A DNA stretch of 64,000 nt from Globisporangium splendens (GCA_006386115.1 VFIW01000004.1:1123752-1187751), one strand, 5' to 3'. Shown: positions 44,533 through 55,429, counted from the first letter of the stretch. Translations and numbers: made by a program. Notes: generated by a model not told the origin, from the letters alone.

Positions 44533-46901
44533 CAACTCGAACACGACCGCATAAAGCTGCTGTTTCAGAATATTACCACAACATGCAAGGGTATACGTAC
44601 TCTCTTGACAGTATTGTGCATCAGGGCACCAGCTCCCAGACTGGATAAAGAAGAGACTGGATGACCCTCCTCCTTCCCTCTGACTAATCGCTTGTTACTG
44701 TTGAAGTTGAACATTGACAGAAGCAAATCATCCCGCTGTTCTTTTAGTCTACAGCAATCACTTGTTCCCAGCTGCTCGATGCTCTCTCACGATGTGCAGT
44801 TTCTGCTGCACACAGCGCGGTCCCTTGCTGAGCTTCCACATCGTGATAATGTAAGGACTCTCTCAGACAAGCAGCTTTGACTCCTGATGATGTCAAACAA
44901 ATGACAGGGACTTCATTTGAAATGCAGACTGCTGGAACGAGAGTACAGACTATACGGTCCACTTTGTTCTACAGGCTATCCAGCACTCTGAACAAAATCT
45001 CCTGTCCCATGAACTATCGCGTTGTGCCCGTGTCATTCATTGTTCGATCTCACACGCCGACAACTTCAACCGTTGGGTGATGGGCAAGTCGAGGAGTGCC
45101 ACTTTTTGAGAGTGGTTCGAGTCACCGAGTGGACACATCCTATCAAATCGTCCCGTGCATGCACCAGAGGATGCGCCGCTGAGGGCAAGAATCAAGTGGC
45201 AGTCGTGTTGCGTCGCGTTGTTCAACTGGTCGAACGGACTCGAACAAAACGGGATGTGATACAAAACTCACAGCAGAACAGGAACTGCAGTGTGTCAACG
45301 TGAAGTTTGTGGTGACTAGTATTGGCCAGGTGCATACTGTATCCACCGAAGCAGACCACCGTCAGCCATGTAGTCCACGTTCTCGAGAAGAATGTTTTTC
45401 GCATTGCTGGTAGTTCCGCCAGCAGCCTTGGTCGCTGTGCCGTCTTGCTCGTGGTCGAGAGCTCCGTCTTGCTGCTTGCCTTCGTCGGCTAACTCGGCTT
45501 CCTTGCACTGTTCTTCTCTTCTTGGACCGACCTTGTTCTGCAGATTTCTACTTTTTGTCACTGCACCCCCAATGTGGAGAAGCCTCATATCGTATGGACA
45601 GAAGATGGGCTGATGCTGATCTGACCTGGTGCTTTGATCTTGTGTGACGAACAATTAATTGGCACGTCTGGATCGAAAACTTCTTGAAGTTGAGAATGAC
45701 AAGTTCAGGAGCGCATTTTGAGGCGTGCAATAAGGCCAAGTGTGCTGCAGGCACAGAGAATTTCGACGGAAGGAATCAAACACTTGATTTGCATGTTGCG
45801 GTGAAACAAATCGCTTCTCTCACCAGCGCCACGCAGTAGCTGACGCTGAAATGTTTCACCACAACAAATACTGGCAAGGGTAAAATAGAGTGAATGAGAG
45901 AAGTCCTGTACTACGCTCGATTAATCCGATCAAGGGCGTCGCCAACATTCTGTTTTTCCTTCATCTTCTCTTCAAAAATGGAGTTTGAACTTTGCAAATG
46001 TCGATGCGAATGCTGTTGAGCAATTTTTTGATGGTCATCATAAGGAAATATCATAGACAAGAGGAGCAGTGTTGCAATAATTTCACTAGAAAAATATGAA
46101 CAATACTCGTGCTGCACTGTTTTTCCACTAGGAATTCCTGGAGTTCTCATTCCGATTTTGTCCACTCGATCTTTGCGCTCTCCAGTTTTCCGAAGTTCAG
46201 CTTCAATCTCTTTCCTCGTGCGCCTATCAATCGCGTCAATGCGCACAGTGTATTACAGTCCTCTGGCGCTACTAGATAATGGGTAGGCACGAAAGTATAA
46301 AGGATGCTCAACCATCAAGTCAACAGAACTGTCTGTACCAAGCGTAGGCTTTCCGTATTTCTGCTGCATTTAGTGAAGTTGACTTGCTGGAATACTCCGC
46401 GAAGGGTGCTCCTATTCTCAGTGGCGACAGATCCAAAGAAACTCCTCAGAACTGTCTGTATATTGAGGCCAAGATTGCAGGTAGTCGTTGCACCTACAGG
46501 TGCGCAGGAGTCGCTTGGCCACATCAGTTCTTGTTTTGCACAGTCAGCACCAAGCCGATACCCACCTCACCACGCCCTCTCATTCGGGCTCGTATCAATC
46601 AATCAATTAAAAACGCCCCTAACTGATCTGTTGCCGTGTGGAAAGTGCGTGATTGTCCTCCGCGTGATCGTGTGATTACACATGTAAAGACGACACTGGT
46701 TCCTACTAGTAGCAGGATTGAAGCTGCCTTGTTTTGCTGGTGGGTTACTGTTGCTGGAGGAGGGTCATTTTCCTCCATCGATTCCTCTGTCCAATCGACA
46801 AGACTGAACACCCCGGTCTTCTCACTTTCCAATTTTCTCTAATCGGAACACACTATCTCGTCCTTAAACACAAGAGCCAGCACTTTATCCAGCGTTCTCC
46901 G
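44533..46901. other. 2.4-kb intergenic region; no convincing gene
   Basis: Two minus-strand open frames (45316-45654, 112 residues; 45911-46246, 111 residues) are Lys/Glu-rich and could be remnants or exons of an unknown gene, but neither has a recognised motif. Around 46817-46836 CACTTTCCAATTTTC resembles the oomycete initiator upstream of GH3 copy 2. Confidence 0.4.
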
Positions 46902-49244
46902 ATGCTTCGTTCGTGGTTCACCGCTGTCTGCTGTTGTACGCTGCTCGCAGGCAACACCTTCGGTGGCGCCGCTGCAGCCGATGCTTGGGATGCCACGGCC
47001 GACGCAATTGTCAGCCAGTTCACTGCGGATGACATCATCGGTCAGATGACTCAAGTTTCGCTTCGTACCGTGCTCAACGAAGACTTCAGCCTCAACGAAG
47101 ACAAGGTCCGAGCCTTTGCGAAGGCTCGCGTGGGATCGTACCTCAGCAGTCCGTTCACGAATGGTCCTCTGAACGGAAAGTATGGGTGGACGGCACAAGA
47201 ATGGCGCCCCATCATCAAACGAGTTCAAGAGATCACGATGGAGGAAAATGGCGGCCATCCAATTGTCTTCGGCATCGATTCTGTCCACGGTTCTGTATTT
47301 GTGGAGAATTCGGCTCTCTTCGGCCAGCAAATTAACGGCGGCGCGAGCTTCAATCCTGACCTCGTGTATGAAATGGGTCGCATCACTGGTCGCGACACCG
47401 AAGCTGGTGGAATCCCATGGATTTTTGGTCCAATTCTCGAAATCTCGCAGAACCCACTCTGGGCTCGTACGTTCGAGACGTTCGGCGAAGATCCGTACTT
47501 GGTGTCCGTCATGGCTGATTCGGTCATCCGAGGACTTCAGAGCAACAATGCCACGGCTGCGTGCATGAAGCACTTCGTCGGGTACTCGAAGACTCCAACT
47601 GGCCACGATCGTGATGGTGTCACGCTCTCAGACTTTGACCTTCTTAACTATTTCGTGCCTCCGTTCATCGCTGCCATCAATGCTGGGGTGATGTCAACGA
47701 TGGAAAACTACATCTCAATCAACGGTGTCCCCGTCGTGTCTAGTCCAAAGATCCTACGCGATTTGATTCGTTCGGACATGGGCTTTGAAGGTGTCGCCGT
47801 CACGGATTATGCTGAAATCAACAACTTGCAGGACTGGCATCGCGTGGCGCGCTCCAAGCCTGAAGCTGTGCGAATGTCGCTCACGCAAACGTCGATTGAC
47901 ATGAGTATGGTGGCTCTTGATACATCTTTCATCGACCACACCAAGACGATGCTTCAGTCGAATCCAGAGTACTTGGGCCGCTTGAGGGAGTCAGCTCGAC
48001 GTATCGTCAAGATGAAACTCAAGTTGGGATTGTACGACAACCCAGTACCAGGTGCTGACAATGTTGCTCTCATTGGGAATGAAAAAGACATTGCCTCGGC
48101 TCTGGAGCTTGCTCGCGAGTCCGTCACACTGCTCAAGAACCAAGACAATGTGCTTCCGATCGCGCCTACTTCGTCGGTCTTCCTCACCGGCCACTCTGCT
48201 GACAACGTCGGCTACTTGTGCGGTGGCTGGACCCTCACGTGGCAAGGCGTGTCGGGCAACTCCATGTTCCCTCATGGCATCTCTGTCAAGCAAGGCTTCG
48301 AGAAGATCGGCAACAGCTCGGTCACCTACTTTAACGGCCTCAACGCTGACGGCTCGTACACGGCGGCTGACATGGCGGCTGCGAAGGCGCAAGCGAGAGT
48401 AGCCGAGTACACTGTGGCTGTGATTGGCGAATCTACCTACGCTGAAAAGCCTGGTGATATCAACGACCTTGCGCTGCCAGCAGGTCAAATCGCCTACGTT
48501 CGCGAACTCGCCTCAACGGGTACCAAGGTGATCGTTGTCCTCGTCGGGGGTCGTCCTCGTTTGCTTAACGGTTTGGCTGGCAGTGTGCACGCTGTGATCA
48601 ACGCATTCCTCCCATGTGAACAAGGCGGTCAGGCCATTGCGGAGATCATCTACGGCAAGGTGAACCCAAGCGGCCGCATGCCAATCACGTACCCGAAGGA
48701 TGCTGCGAACATCATGATCCCGTACAACCACCGTGTCAGCACCCAGTGCGCCAGCGGCTACTGCCAGATGGAGTGGGACTTCGGAACCGGTCTCAGCTAC
48801 ACCACGTTCACGTACTCGAGCGTGAAGCTCAGCAAGACCACGGTCACGGGCAAGTCGGACTCGATCACAGCGAGCGTTACGGTGACCAACTCGGGCAAGA
48901 TGGCCGGCAAGGAGACCGTGATGCTCTTCGTTATCCAACCGTACCGCTCGATCTCCGTGCCTGAAGTGAAGCAGTTGAAGAAGTTCAAGAAGATCTCGCT
49001 CGAGGCGGGTGCCTCGACGACGGTGGAGTTCAAGCTCACGGCCGCGGACTGGAGCGTGTACGACCCTCAGATCGGCAACGGCTTCGTCCAGGTGGCGGAA
49101 GATGGCGACTTTGTTGTCGCGATCAAGCCCGAGACTGAGTGCAACGTCTACGGCGAGATCACGAACCCTCTCTGCGCCAAGTTTGAGCTGAAGACTGGCG
49201 TCGAGCCGTTCAACTTGGAGGAATCCTTGAAGGCGAGATACTAA
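46902..49244 (+). CDS. secreted GH3 family beta-glucosidase-like enzyme, copy 2
   Basis: Intronless, 780 residues from the ATG at 46902, the position homologous to copy 1; an in-frame ATG further upstream (46734) lacks signal-peptide character. A signal peptide is followed by the same GH3 domain order as copy 1. The nucleophile block reads GFEGVAVTDY with Asp at residue 302; copy 1 has TDW, so the residue after the nucleophile differs and could affect the sugar subsite. From about 47946 to just beyond the stop codon the DNA is almost identical to copy 1, apart from a small patch near 48231-48253. A second identical tract covers about 47451-47608, while intervening parts are clearly diverged. 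Confidence 0.92.
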   Translation: MLRSWFTAVCCCTLLAGNTFGGAAAADAWDATADAIVSQFTADDIIGQMTQVSLRTVLNEDFSLNEDKVRAFAKARVGSYLSSPFTNGPLNGKYGWTAQEWRPIIKRVQEITMEENGGHPIVFGIDSVHGSVFVENSALFGQQINGGASFNPDLVYEMGRITGRDTEAGGIPWIFGPILEISQNPLWARTFETFGEDPYLVSVMADSVIRGLQSNNATAACMKHFVGYSKTPTGHDRDGVTLSDFDLLNYFVPPFIAAINAGVMSTMENYISINGVPVVSSPKILRDLIRSDMGFEGVAVTDYAEINNLQDWHRVARSKPEAVRMSLTQTSIDMSMVALDTSFIDHTKTMLQSNPEYLGRLRESARRIVKMKLKLGLYDNPVPGADNVALIGNEKDIASALELARESVTLLKNQDNVLPIAPTSSVFLTGHSADNVGYLCGGWTLTWQGVSGNSMFPHGISVKQGFEKIGNSSVTYFNGLNADGSYTAADMAAAKAQARVAEYTVAVIGESTYAEKPGDINDLALPAGQIAYVRELASTGTKVIVVLVGGRPRLLNGLAGSVHAVINAFLPCEQGGQAIAEIIYGKVNPSGRMPITYPKDAANIMIPYNHRVSTQCASGYCQMEWDFGTGLSYTTFTYSSVKLSKTTVTGKSDSITASVTVTNSGKMAGKETVMLFVIQPYRSISVPEVKQLKKFKKISLEAGASTTVEFKLTAADWSVYDPQIGNGFVQVAEDGDFVVAIKPETECNVYGEITNPLCAKFELKTGVEPFNLEESLKARY

Positions 49245-49505
49245 GTTTCGAATGGACATTTCTGTCTTTGAACTTCAAAGAAAGGAAATCTGGAGTTCTA
49301 AATTTGAAGTCCAGATTTTCTAGTGAGTTGGCATTTGTGGCACAATCACCGACTAATATGCATTGTCTAACCACCTTGGTGTTCATACTGTTTTGCTGAC
49401 AATTCTAAAGCCTGGATCAATCTGGTGAAAAATAGGATTTCGAGCCGCAAGAATAAAGCTGGCAAGTTTACTCTGTCGTTGCGATGCCAGTTGATAAAAA
49501 GACAA

Positions 49506-49541
49506 CTACGATGAAAAGCCGGGTGATATCCACGACCTGAA
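49506..49541 (+). pseudogene. short GH3 relic
   Basis: About 34 bases match the GH3 genes where they encode YAEKPGDINDL (copy 2 around 48438-48472), with about four differences. Flanking bases do not align convincingly, so this is a small fossil or gene-conversion debris about 260 bases downstream of GH3 copy 2. Confidence 0.45.
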
Positions 49542-49843
49542 TTCACTTGTTGCTAGAGCTTGCTCCCCGATCTTGTCCTTGCCAGGTGCTTTGACAGAAG
49601 GCGATCTCACTCAAACTGAGTCTTTCCACCACAAAACAATGCCTCATTGCCTCAAATCGTTTATCACTTCAACATGGTAGAAGAAGGTGGCGGTTGCTGG
49701 CAACTAGAAACTGGATAAGTGTCCTGGTGTCCTCTTTGCACCAAATTTATGCTGAAATCGGAATGCAACTTTACCAGATGGACTCACTCATGCCTGTTTA
49801 ACTGCATGTTATTACGTTCCGACGGCCAAAACATCACCAATGA

Positions 49844-51475
49844 TCAATTCATTTCATCTTGAATGCCTTGCTCCGTAATGGAATAAATTGCTTCGGCTTC
49901 GGGCAGGATCGGCGAGTCGACGACTTTCATCACGCGGTTCTCTCCACGTCCTTTCTTCAAACGAAGTCTGCAAATTCCACGCGCAAAAGTCATTCACACA
50001 GTACCATTTTGTGCTCCAGGCTTTGTTCACTACTCACCTTGTGCACGATGCATGGGCCATGATATTGCCGCCGATAGGCTGTAGAGGATCTTTAGCAAAC
50101 ATACCCGAGTCCGGATTGGCAGTCATCTGCATGAAACAACAGTGACTCGTTAAATGCACGCGCCAAATCTCATCAATACTTCGCATCCTCGTACTTGGTT
50201 TGTGACGACAACAGCGACACCAAACTCATCCGCCATTCTTGTCAATGCTCGCAAAAACCTGAATTGTCACGAAGAAATAGCATGATTTTGATCAGTTTCC
50301 GCAATTTGAAGCAATGTGTACGCTTCAGTTCAGTCCACATACTTGGCGAGCTCCTGTTGTCTGGCAGCGAGCTCTCCACGTCCGGAGTAATCTGTTCGGA
50401 AGAGTGCCGTTGCACTATCGACGATCACTAACGCAAATCTGGACTCCGCCATCATCGCTGACGCTTGCACGAGCAATTGCATTTGGTGCTCCGAGTTGTA
50501 TGCTCGTGCAAATGCGACGTTGTCCAGCACGCTCTCGCCTAATAAAGCACAGAAAATACGAACGCGTCACATTGTACAGTGTATGAGTTAGGTCATTGCA
50601 AACCCATGAACAAATGCGAGCTTTCTTGTACCATCCAGTCCATAACGCTCGGCGATTGCCACGAGTCTCTGAGGACGGAAGGTGCCTTCTGTGTCGATGT
50701 ACAAGGCCTTGCCCTCGCCGCCACCACGGTCCACTGGAAGCTGGCAAGTTACGCACAACTGATGGCACAACTGCGTCTTTCCCGTTCGGAATTCACCAAA
50801 CAGTTCTGTGATGGATCCCGTCTCAAAGCCTCCTTTCAAGAGTTCATCCAAGGCGTTCGATCCGGTCGTGAGCGTGATCAGGTCTTTTCTGCTTTGGAAA
50901 ACTTCCGCAGCCTAGCCAAGCAAACAATGTGATGTCAACTTTGCTCACAGCCTTCCACAAACAAATCGTGGTACACATGCAGAATGGGAACATAGCGCAT
51001 ACAGTCGTGAAGCCAACGTTGACCATCTCGCGCGCAGCCTTGAGCATCTTTTCAGCCTTCACCTCGCTGATGCCTTTGATCGCGATCAACTGCTTCTTCG
51101 TGGCCATAGCAACCTACACAGCACAATAAAATCAATCCGCACGTAGCCACAAGCAATCCCCATCAGCATCCAAATCACAACTCCAACACCGAAGCCCCCG
51201 CACATCGTCATCGAGACACATACCGCGTCCACAGTGTGCATGCCTGCTTCCTTGAGCTTGTTCACATCGGTCGCATTCACACCCGCTTGCTCCAGACAGT
51301 TCACCAGCCGCGGTCCTTGCTATCAACGCATCACAAACGTATCAATGAGTTTATCCAAGCATCGTCGCGCTCATCACAAACAGCGCCTCTCTCTCTCTCT
51401 TACAAATTCGTGCGCTTCCTCCGCGTACTGCTGCTCCTCCTGCTGTTGCTCCTCCTGGTAGCGTCCGCCCAGCAT
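49844..51475 (-). CDS. RAD51: RAD51 recombinase
   Basis: A multi-exon gene. Exon 1 (about 51404-51475) encodes a Gln/Glu-rich N-terminus ([16 protein letters not shown]...). Next are the helix-hairpin-helix part ([19 protein letters not shown] and [14 protein letters not shown]), Walker [32 protein letters not shown], Walker [32 protein letters not shown], the NQ-containing strand, [13 protein letters not shown] and [14 protein letters not shown]. The stop is at 49844-49846. RAD51 forms filaments on single-stranded DNA for strand exchange in homologous recombination. The [13 protein letters not shown] block and GRGE context fit RAD51 rather than DMC1. At least seven introns are evident. Two CT-repeat tracts and an AAAAAC array lie at or near its 5' end. 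Confidence 0.92.
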
Positions 51476-51500
51476 CTCTCTCTCTCTCTCTCTCTCTTGT
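51476..51500. repeat. (CT)n microsatellite at the RAD51 start
   Basis: A CT run of about ten copies immediately upstream of the RAD51 ATG (on its non-coding strand). A shorter run at about 51389-51400 lies in intron 1. Confidence 0.75.
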
Positions 51501-51699
51501 ATAACGCTGTGGCTCTGCGTCAATCTGCGTCAAGTGCGCGAATGCGAGTGGCGAAGCGCAGTCTCCTTTGTCGTTCGCCTCTTCTCTTCCGTTGTTGATG
51601 ACTGATGGCGCGGGTGAGTGATGGTAGAAAAATGTGGTGTTCGCCACACCACAGAAGCATTCCCGCCAAAATTGTGCAAGTCAATCGAACGTTTGATTG

Positions 51700-51766
51700 A
51701 AAAACAAAAACAAAAACAAAAACAAAAACAAAAACAAAAACAAAAACTAAAACAAAAACAAAAAAC
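51700..51766 (+). repeat. (AAAAAC)n hexanucleotide microsatellite
   Basis: Roughly eleven copies of AAAAAC with two imperfect units. It lies in the spacer shared by RAD51 (minus) and the propeller-like gene (plus), about 225 bases from the RAD51 start. Confidence 0.85.
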
Positions 51767-51962
51767 GAAAATAGCTGCCTGCCTTTCTCACTGTTTTCGG
51801 TTTGAGAAAAGTCGGGATTTTACCTGTGGAACATGATGAGATGGTATATCTGTTTGGAGAGGGTAGAGGAACCCGAAACGACGCGGATGGGACCTGCTTT
51901 GTGCTGTGCCATCTCCTCTCACTATTCTCTCATTTCGTCTGCGTGCAGTTCGTCTGGTTCAC

Positions 51963-53427
51963 ATGCGCAAGCCTGAAGGCGCCGGCGGTCGAATGTGGCT
52001 GCGCTTGCTGCTGGTGGCGACAGTTGGCGTCGCCTGTGGACTGAGTGGATCCTCATCTCGGATATCTAGTGAACCCATGAACCACGTTGAAGTCAAGATT
52101 ACAGTCCATGGTGATGTTGCAAGCGATCATGCGCATGCAACAGTGGCGCTTCCAACAAGCCCATCTATTGCAGTCAGTGATGGGAGTGACGCCGAGAAAA
52201 CGAGACAGAAGGAACCCGTTGGAGACTTGAGTGTAGTGAGCCCTGACGATACAGCACGAGACCAAAGCGATCCTACTACGCAAAGTCTCACAAAAGCAGC
52301 GCTGATCAAGGAGCTCGAAGCGACTGAGTTGATGGTGAAGCTGCAGCAGAAGAAGCTCGAGCTACTGGAGAAAATTCGATCCGAGACGCTGCGCGAGGAA
52401 AGCGACGTGGCCATCGTTGTCGAGCCAATGATGAGGAATCCGCGTCCAAACGAGTACAGCGACTTTATTGAGCGAAAGATCGAGACCATGACAGCAGCTG
52501 CAGTGCACGAATTGCTCAGATCGTCTTTGCGCCATGTGTTCCAAACACTCTTTGTTGAAAAAGCAACAATGACAACGCCAAGCCCCGTAGTGGATATGAA
52601 GATGATGAAGTTGCGCGCAACTGGTATCCAGGATCTACTGGTTGTGGCGCTAGAAGATGGAACGATTGAGTTCTACCTCGCACCAGCACTACTCTTGCTG
52701 CGCTTTCAAGTGGACAGCGGCCGTACTGTTCGGTTGATTGATGTCGAGCTGCATGGTGAACGTCAGACGCTTGCGATTATCTGACGATTCCGTTCGCTTT
52801 GCCTCGAATCACGGACTACCGTATTCTCTCCGAGTTGCATCTGTTGGCGATATTTCCTTATCATCAGTCCCAACCGCAATCGTCATGACAAGAACATCCA
52901 AGCGCAGTGTGGTGAGCGTCGGCACTGACGATGGTAGCATCGCCTTTTTCAGTTTAAATGGCACGGAGCTGCACAAAATGGAGATCCGCTCGACGATACG
53001 CGTCATGGCAGCTCACCGCCATCTTCTTGGGTTCACGAACGGATCGAATACAGTGCTTGCGTTTCTCTCTCGAGGCCGAGATCCGCCTATGATTACCTGC
53101 CCAGGCTCCACGGGAGAAGTCACCTCGATTGCTTTTGATCCTATTCATGGTGACCTCGTGTACGCTGGGACCAGCATTGGAGAAGTGCTCGTGTACTCCT
53201 TTAGAGACTCGATGCCGTTGACACTCGAGAACGGAGAACGTGAGGCTTGCACCCTCGTCGCGCGTGCGCTCACCAAGAAGGCGTCATCTCCACCGCGTGC
53301 AGCGCCTCTCAAGCTATACGCCACCTTGCAGTGTCGTACAGGACCATGTGCTTCTTCAGCCACGTGTACAGCCGCTCAAAGTACCGAGACTCGGAATCTT
53401 GCGGCGCAGGATCGCCATTCGCTTTGA
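51963..53427 (+). pseudogene. lumenal/secreted beta-propeller-like protein with an apparent frame break
   Basis: The first frame (51963-52784) starts with a likely signal peptide or anchor (MWLRLLLVATVGVACGLSG). A polar stretch, a helical Glu/Lys segment and the start of repeat-type beta strands (GIQDLLVVALEDGTIEFYLA) follow. It ends at TGA 52782-52784, but the next frame immediately continues with matching repeat units (RSVVSVGTDDGSIAFFSLNGTELHKMEI, STGEVTSIAFDPIHGDLVYAGTSIGEVLVYSF) to 53427. No intron explains the shift, so one base appears lost or gained near 52780. The repeats resemble WD/PQQ-like propeller blades; I do not recognise the family. The 3' end overlaps the minus-strand gene below by about 115 bases and its true end is unclear. 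Confidence 0.5.
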
Positions 53428-54168
53428 CAAGAAATGGCTGCTGGCTTTGTTTTTGCACGTGTAACTCCTCTGTTCGCTTGCTCTGATGATGATCTTGAAG
53501 CAGCTGGAAGATCTCGGCGCGAGTGATCCCGCGCTCGCTCTCAACTGCGTACATATGAAACAGATCTACTCAGGGAGAGCAGTTAGAACTTCGAGAAAGA
53601 CTCGCAGTAAGGTTCGCTGTCGGGTAGTTCTCTTTGTACTTACACTCAAGCTGCTGCGTTGCCGTTCCATGCATGATAAGCGTGCTCAGCGAGAGGCAAC
53701 ATTGCTCGAAGGAGAGACCGAACGAGGATGATGAGCGCGCACTGTCCGCGCTCTGGAGCTTATTGTTGCTGTCGAAGTCGCTTGTCTCATCTCTAGGAGT
53801 GTCCACGCAAAAGGCTCTCAAGACGCGATGGTGCTCTGCGAGAATACTCAACGCAGCAACATCGACTGCAACGGAGAAGTCAGCGCCAAGTCCACACAAA
53901 CACACGAAATTCATCACAACTCACAGGGTGTCTGCGCGGAGAGAGCAGCCCATGGATGTGGCGGCGCTGCTCCTTTCTTCTTGGATGCTTTCGTCTTCAC
54001 GATCTCTGATTCTCTTTGAAGAAACACAGTCCTGGCGTGTTGAACAAGAATCAAGCCGGCAGTTATAATCTGTTTTTGCTTTCGCACATCAAGTCTGAAA
54101 TAGATCAGCCATCTCGCAGTAATAGGCAACCAGGCAGCCACAGAGATATGTGATCTTGCTCTGCTCAT
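53309..54168 (-). CDS. hypothetical protein, three exons
   Basis: An unrecognised minus-strand gene. The frame from the Met at 54168 joins a middle exon through a GTGAGT donor at about 53913 and a GTTGCAG acceptor. It joins the last exon through a GTAAGT donor at about 53644 and acceptor CCTGAG near 53571. All phases agree, giving about 240 residues. The splice sites and phase agreement are the main support. Visible features are a basic Lys-rich stretch (KTKASKKKG), a Ser run and a hydrophilic helical C-terminus ending YFERLYTWLKKHMVLYDTARWRIA-like, which could be a winged helix. No function is assigned. Its start codon lies about 60 bases from the divergent gene at 54230, and its tail overlaps the propeller-like gene. 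Confidence 0.5.
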
Positions 54169-54229
54169 TCATCTGGTGCAGTCGCAAGCAGCCATACGCT
54201 TCTGTCGTATTCGACTACATTATCGCCAC

Positions 54230-55429
54230 ATGAATAAAGTCACCGTCGTCGCGCACGAGTCCGTCAAATCACATCGTCGCAACAGACCCGCGGGACTACA
54301 CCGACAAGTGAAGATCAATCAGTACCGAAGATATGAAAGCTGGGTGCCATTGGAATACACAGTGTCCCAATTGAAACAGGGCGTCGCGCGCCTGTGGCAA
54401 CTCAAGCCAGCGAAATACCAACTCTGGAACTGCGATGAGATGTTACTGGATGACTGGCGCCTCGATTTTCTTGGACAGCAGCCGACGACGTTTACGCTGA
54501 AGAAAGCGTGCTCAGGAGCAACGTCAATGCCTCAGTTCAGCACAGCAACGTGCTCCTCAACAACCGTAAGCGTTCACTACCCGACGTCGCTATTGGCCAA
54601 AGGAGACAGGAACTGTTCCCAGTCAGATCCACTCTCGGTCCAGGACCAATTGCTCGAACTCTTTCTCTTCTACGCTCTGCAAAACATGAGCAGCAAAGTG
54701 CTCTGGATCACGTGCTATCAATTCAAGGATCTGCTCCAGAAAGCGACGATCGACAGCTCATTTCAGAAAAAGAAAGCCCAGAAACTCGAGTTTGACACGC
54801 GCGTGGTCCTCGCGTTTAAAAGCTCGGTACCGGATTCGAGCGGTGCAGGCGCAAACTTCGACGGATTCCTCGATGCACTGATCGACGTGGCTGGCTTCAT
54901 GTTTCCGAAATTGTCGTCACTCGAGCTCGCCTTCGAAAAACTGACGACTCAGTATGTGATCCCAATGCACCGGCGCGAGTTTGAGTACACGGGTGTCGCC
55001 GCAAGTCTTTCATGGACGCAAATAGACGAGATGCTTGCCAAGAACAAGGTGAGGCTAATCACCCACCGGTTCGCGAAAACGATCGGCGACCTTGCCGCGT
55101 CTTACAGCTCGACGATAGGTGGCTCGCAGCACTACCGTGGCCTCCAGTTCCGCCAATTTAGCAAATTTGTCCTCGACATCAAGCCAAAGGCAACACCTCT
55201 GACCACCAACGACCTCTGTCGAGTCTTTCTTTACTGCTGTCGCATGGAAGTGAGCGCTCAATACTCCGAAAGCGCCACGTTAGAATCGCTGCATTTTTCC
55301 AGCAGCAAGTCTGCGTCGTCACCCACCGGAGGTTTCGAGTCCGGCAAGAAGAAAAACAACTCAAGGGCGACGATGTACGCAACCACAGGCGGCATTGGTG
55401 GACCAGACAAACAGGAAAACGAAGCATGA
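54230..55429 (+). CDS. hypothetical protein
   Basis: A single open frame of about 399 residues from the ATG at 54230 (an earlier in-frame ATG at 54176 is also possible). The N-terminal ~90 residues are basic. A segment around LLELFLFYALQN...SKVLWITCYQFKDLLQKA then NFDGFLDALIDVAGFMFPKL has the helix pattern of EF-hand-like or p25-alpha (TPPP) domains, with F-x-x-F/L and W/F-x-x-F-x-x-L-L spacing; I consider this only suggestive. The C-terminus is Ser/Gly/Lys-rich and disordered. It shares a short intergenic region with the divergent gene at 53309-54168. The next gene begins about 30 bases after its stop, so spacing is very tight. Confidence 0.55.
   Translation: MNKVTVVAHESVKSHRRNRPAGLHRQVKINQYRRYESWVPLEYTVSQLKQGVARLWQLKPAKYQLWNCDEMLLDDWRLDFLGQQPTTFTLKKACSGATSMPQFSTATCSSTTVSVHYPTSLLAKGDRNCSQSDPLSVQDQLLELFLFYALQNMSSKVLWITCYQFKDLLQKATIDSSFQKKKAQKLEFDTRVVLAFKSSVPDSSGAGANFDGFLDALIDVAGFMFPKLSSLELAFEKLTTQYVIPMHRREFEYTGVAASLSWTQIDEMLAKNKVRLITHRFAKTIGDLAASYSSTIGGSQHYRGLQFRQFSKFVLDIKPKATPLTTNDLCRVFLYCCRMEVSAQYSESATLESLHFSSSKSASSPTGGFESGKKKNNSRATMYATTGGIGGPDKQENEA

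Noticed and set aside
45316..46246. Two Lys/Glu-rich minus-strand open frames as a gene
   Set aside because: No motif, no convincing splice link between them and no phase-consistent continuation; left as possible remnants only.
46734..46901. N-terminal extension of GH3 copy 2
   Set aside because: In frame but not like a signal peptide, and it has no counterpart in copy 1. The Met at 46902 starts a proper signal peptide at the homologous position.
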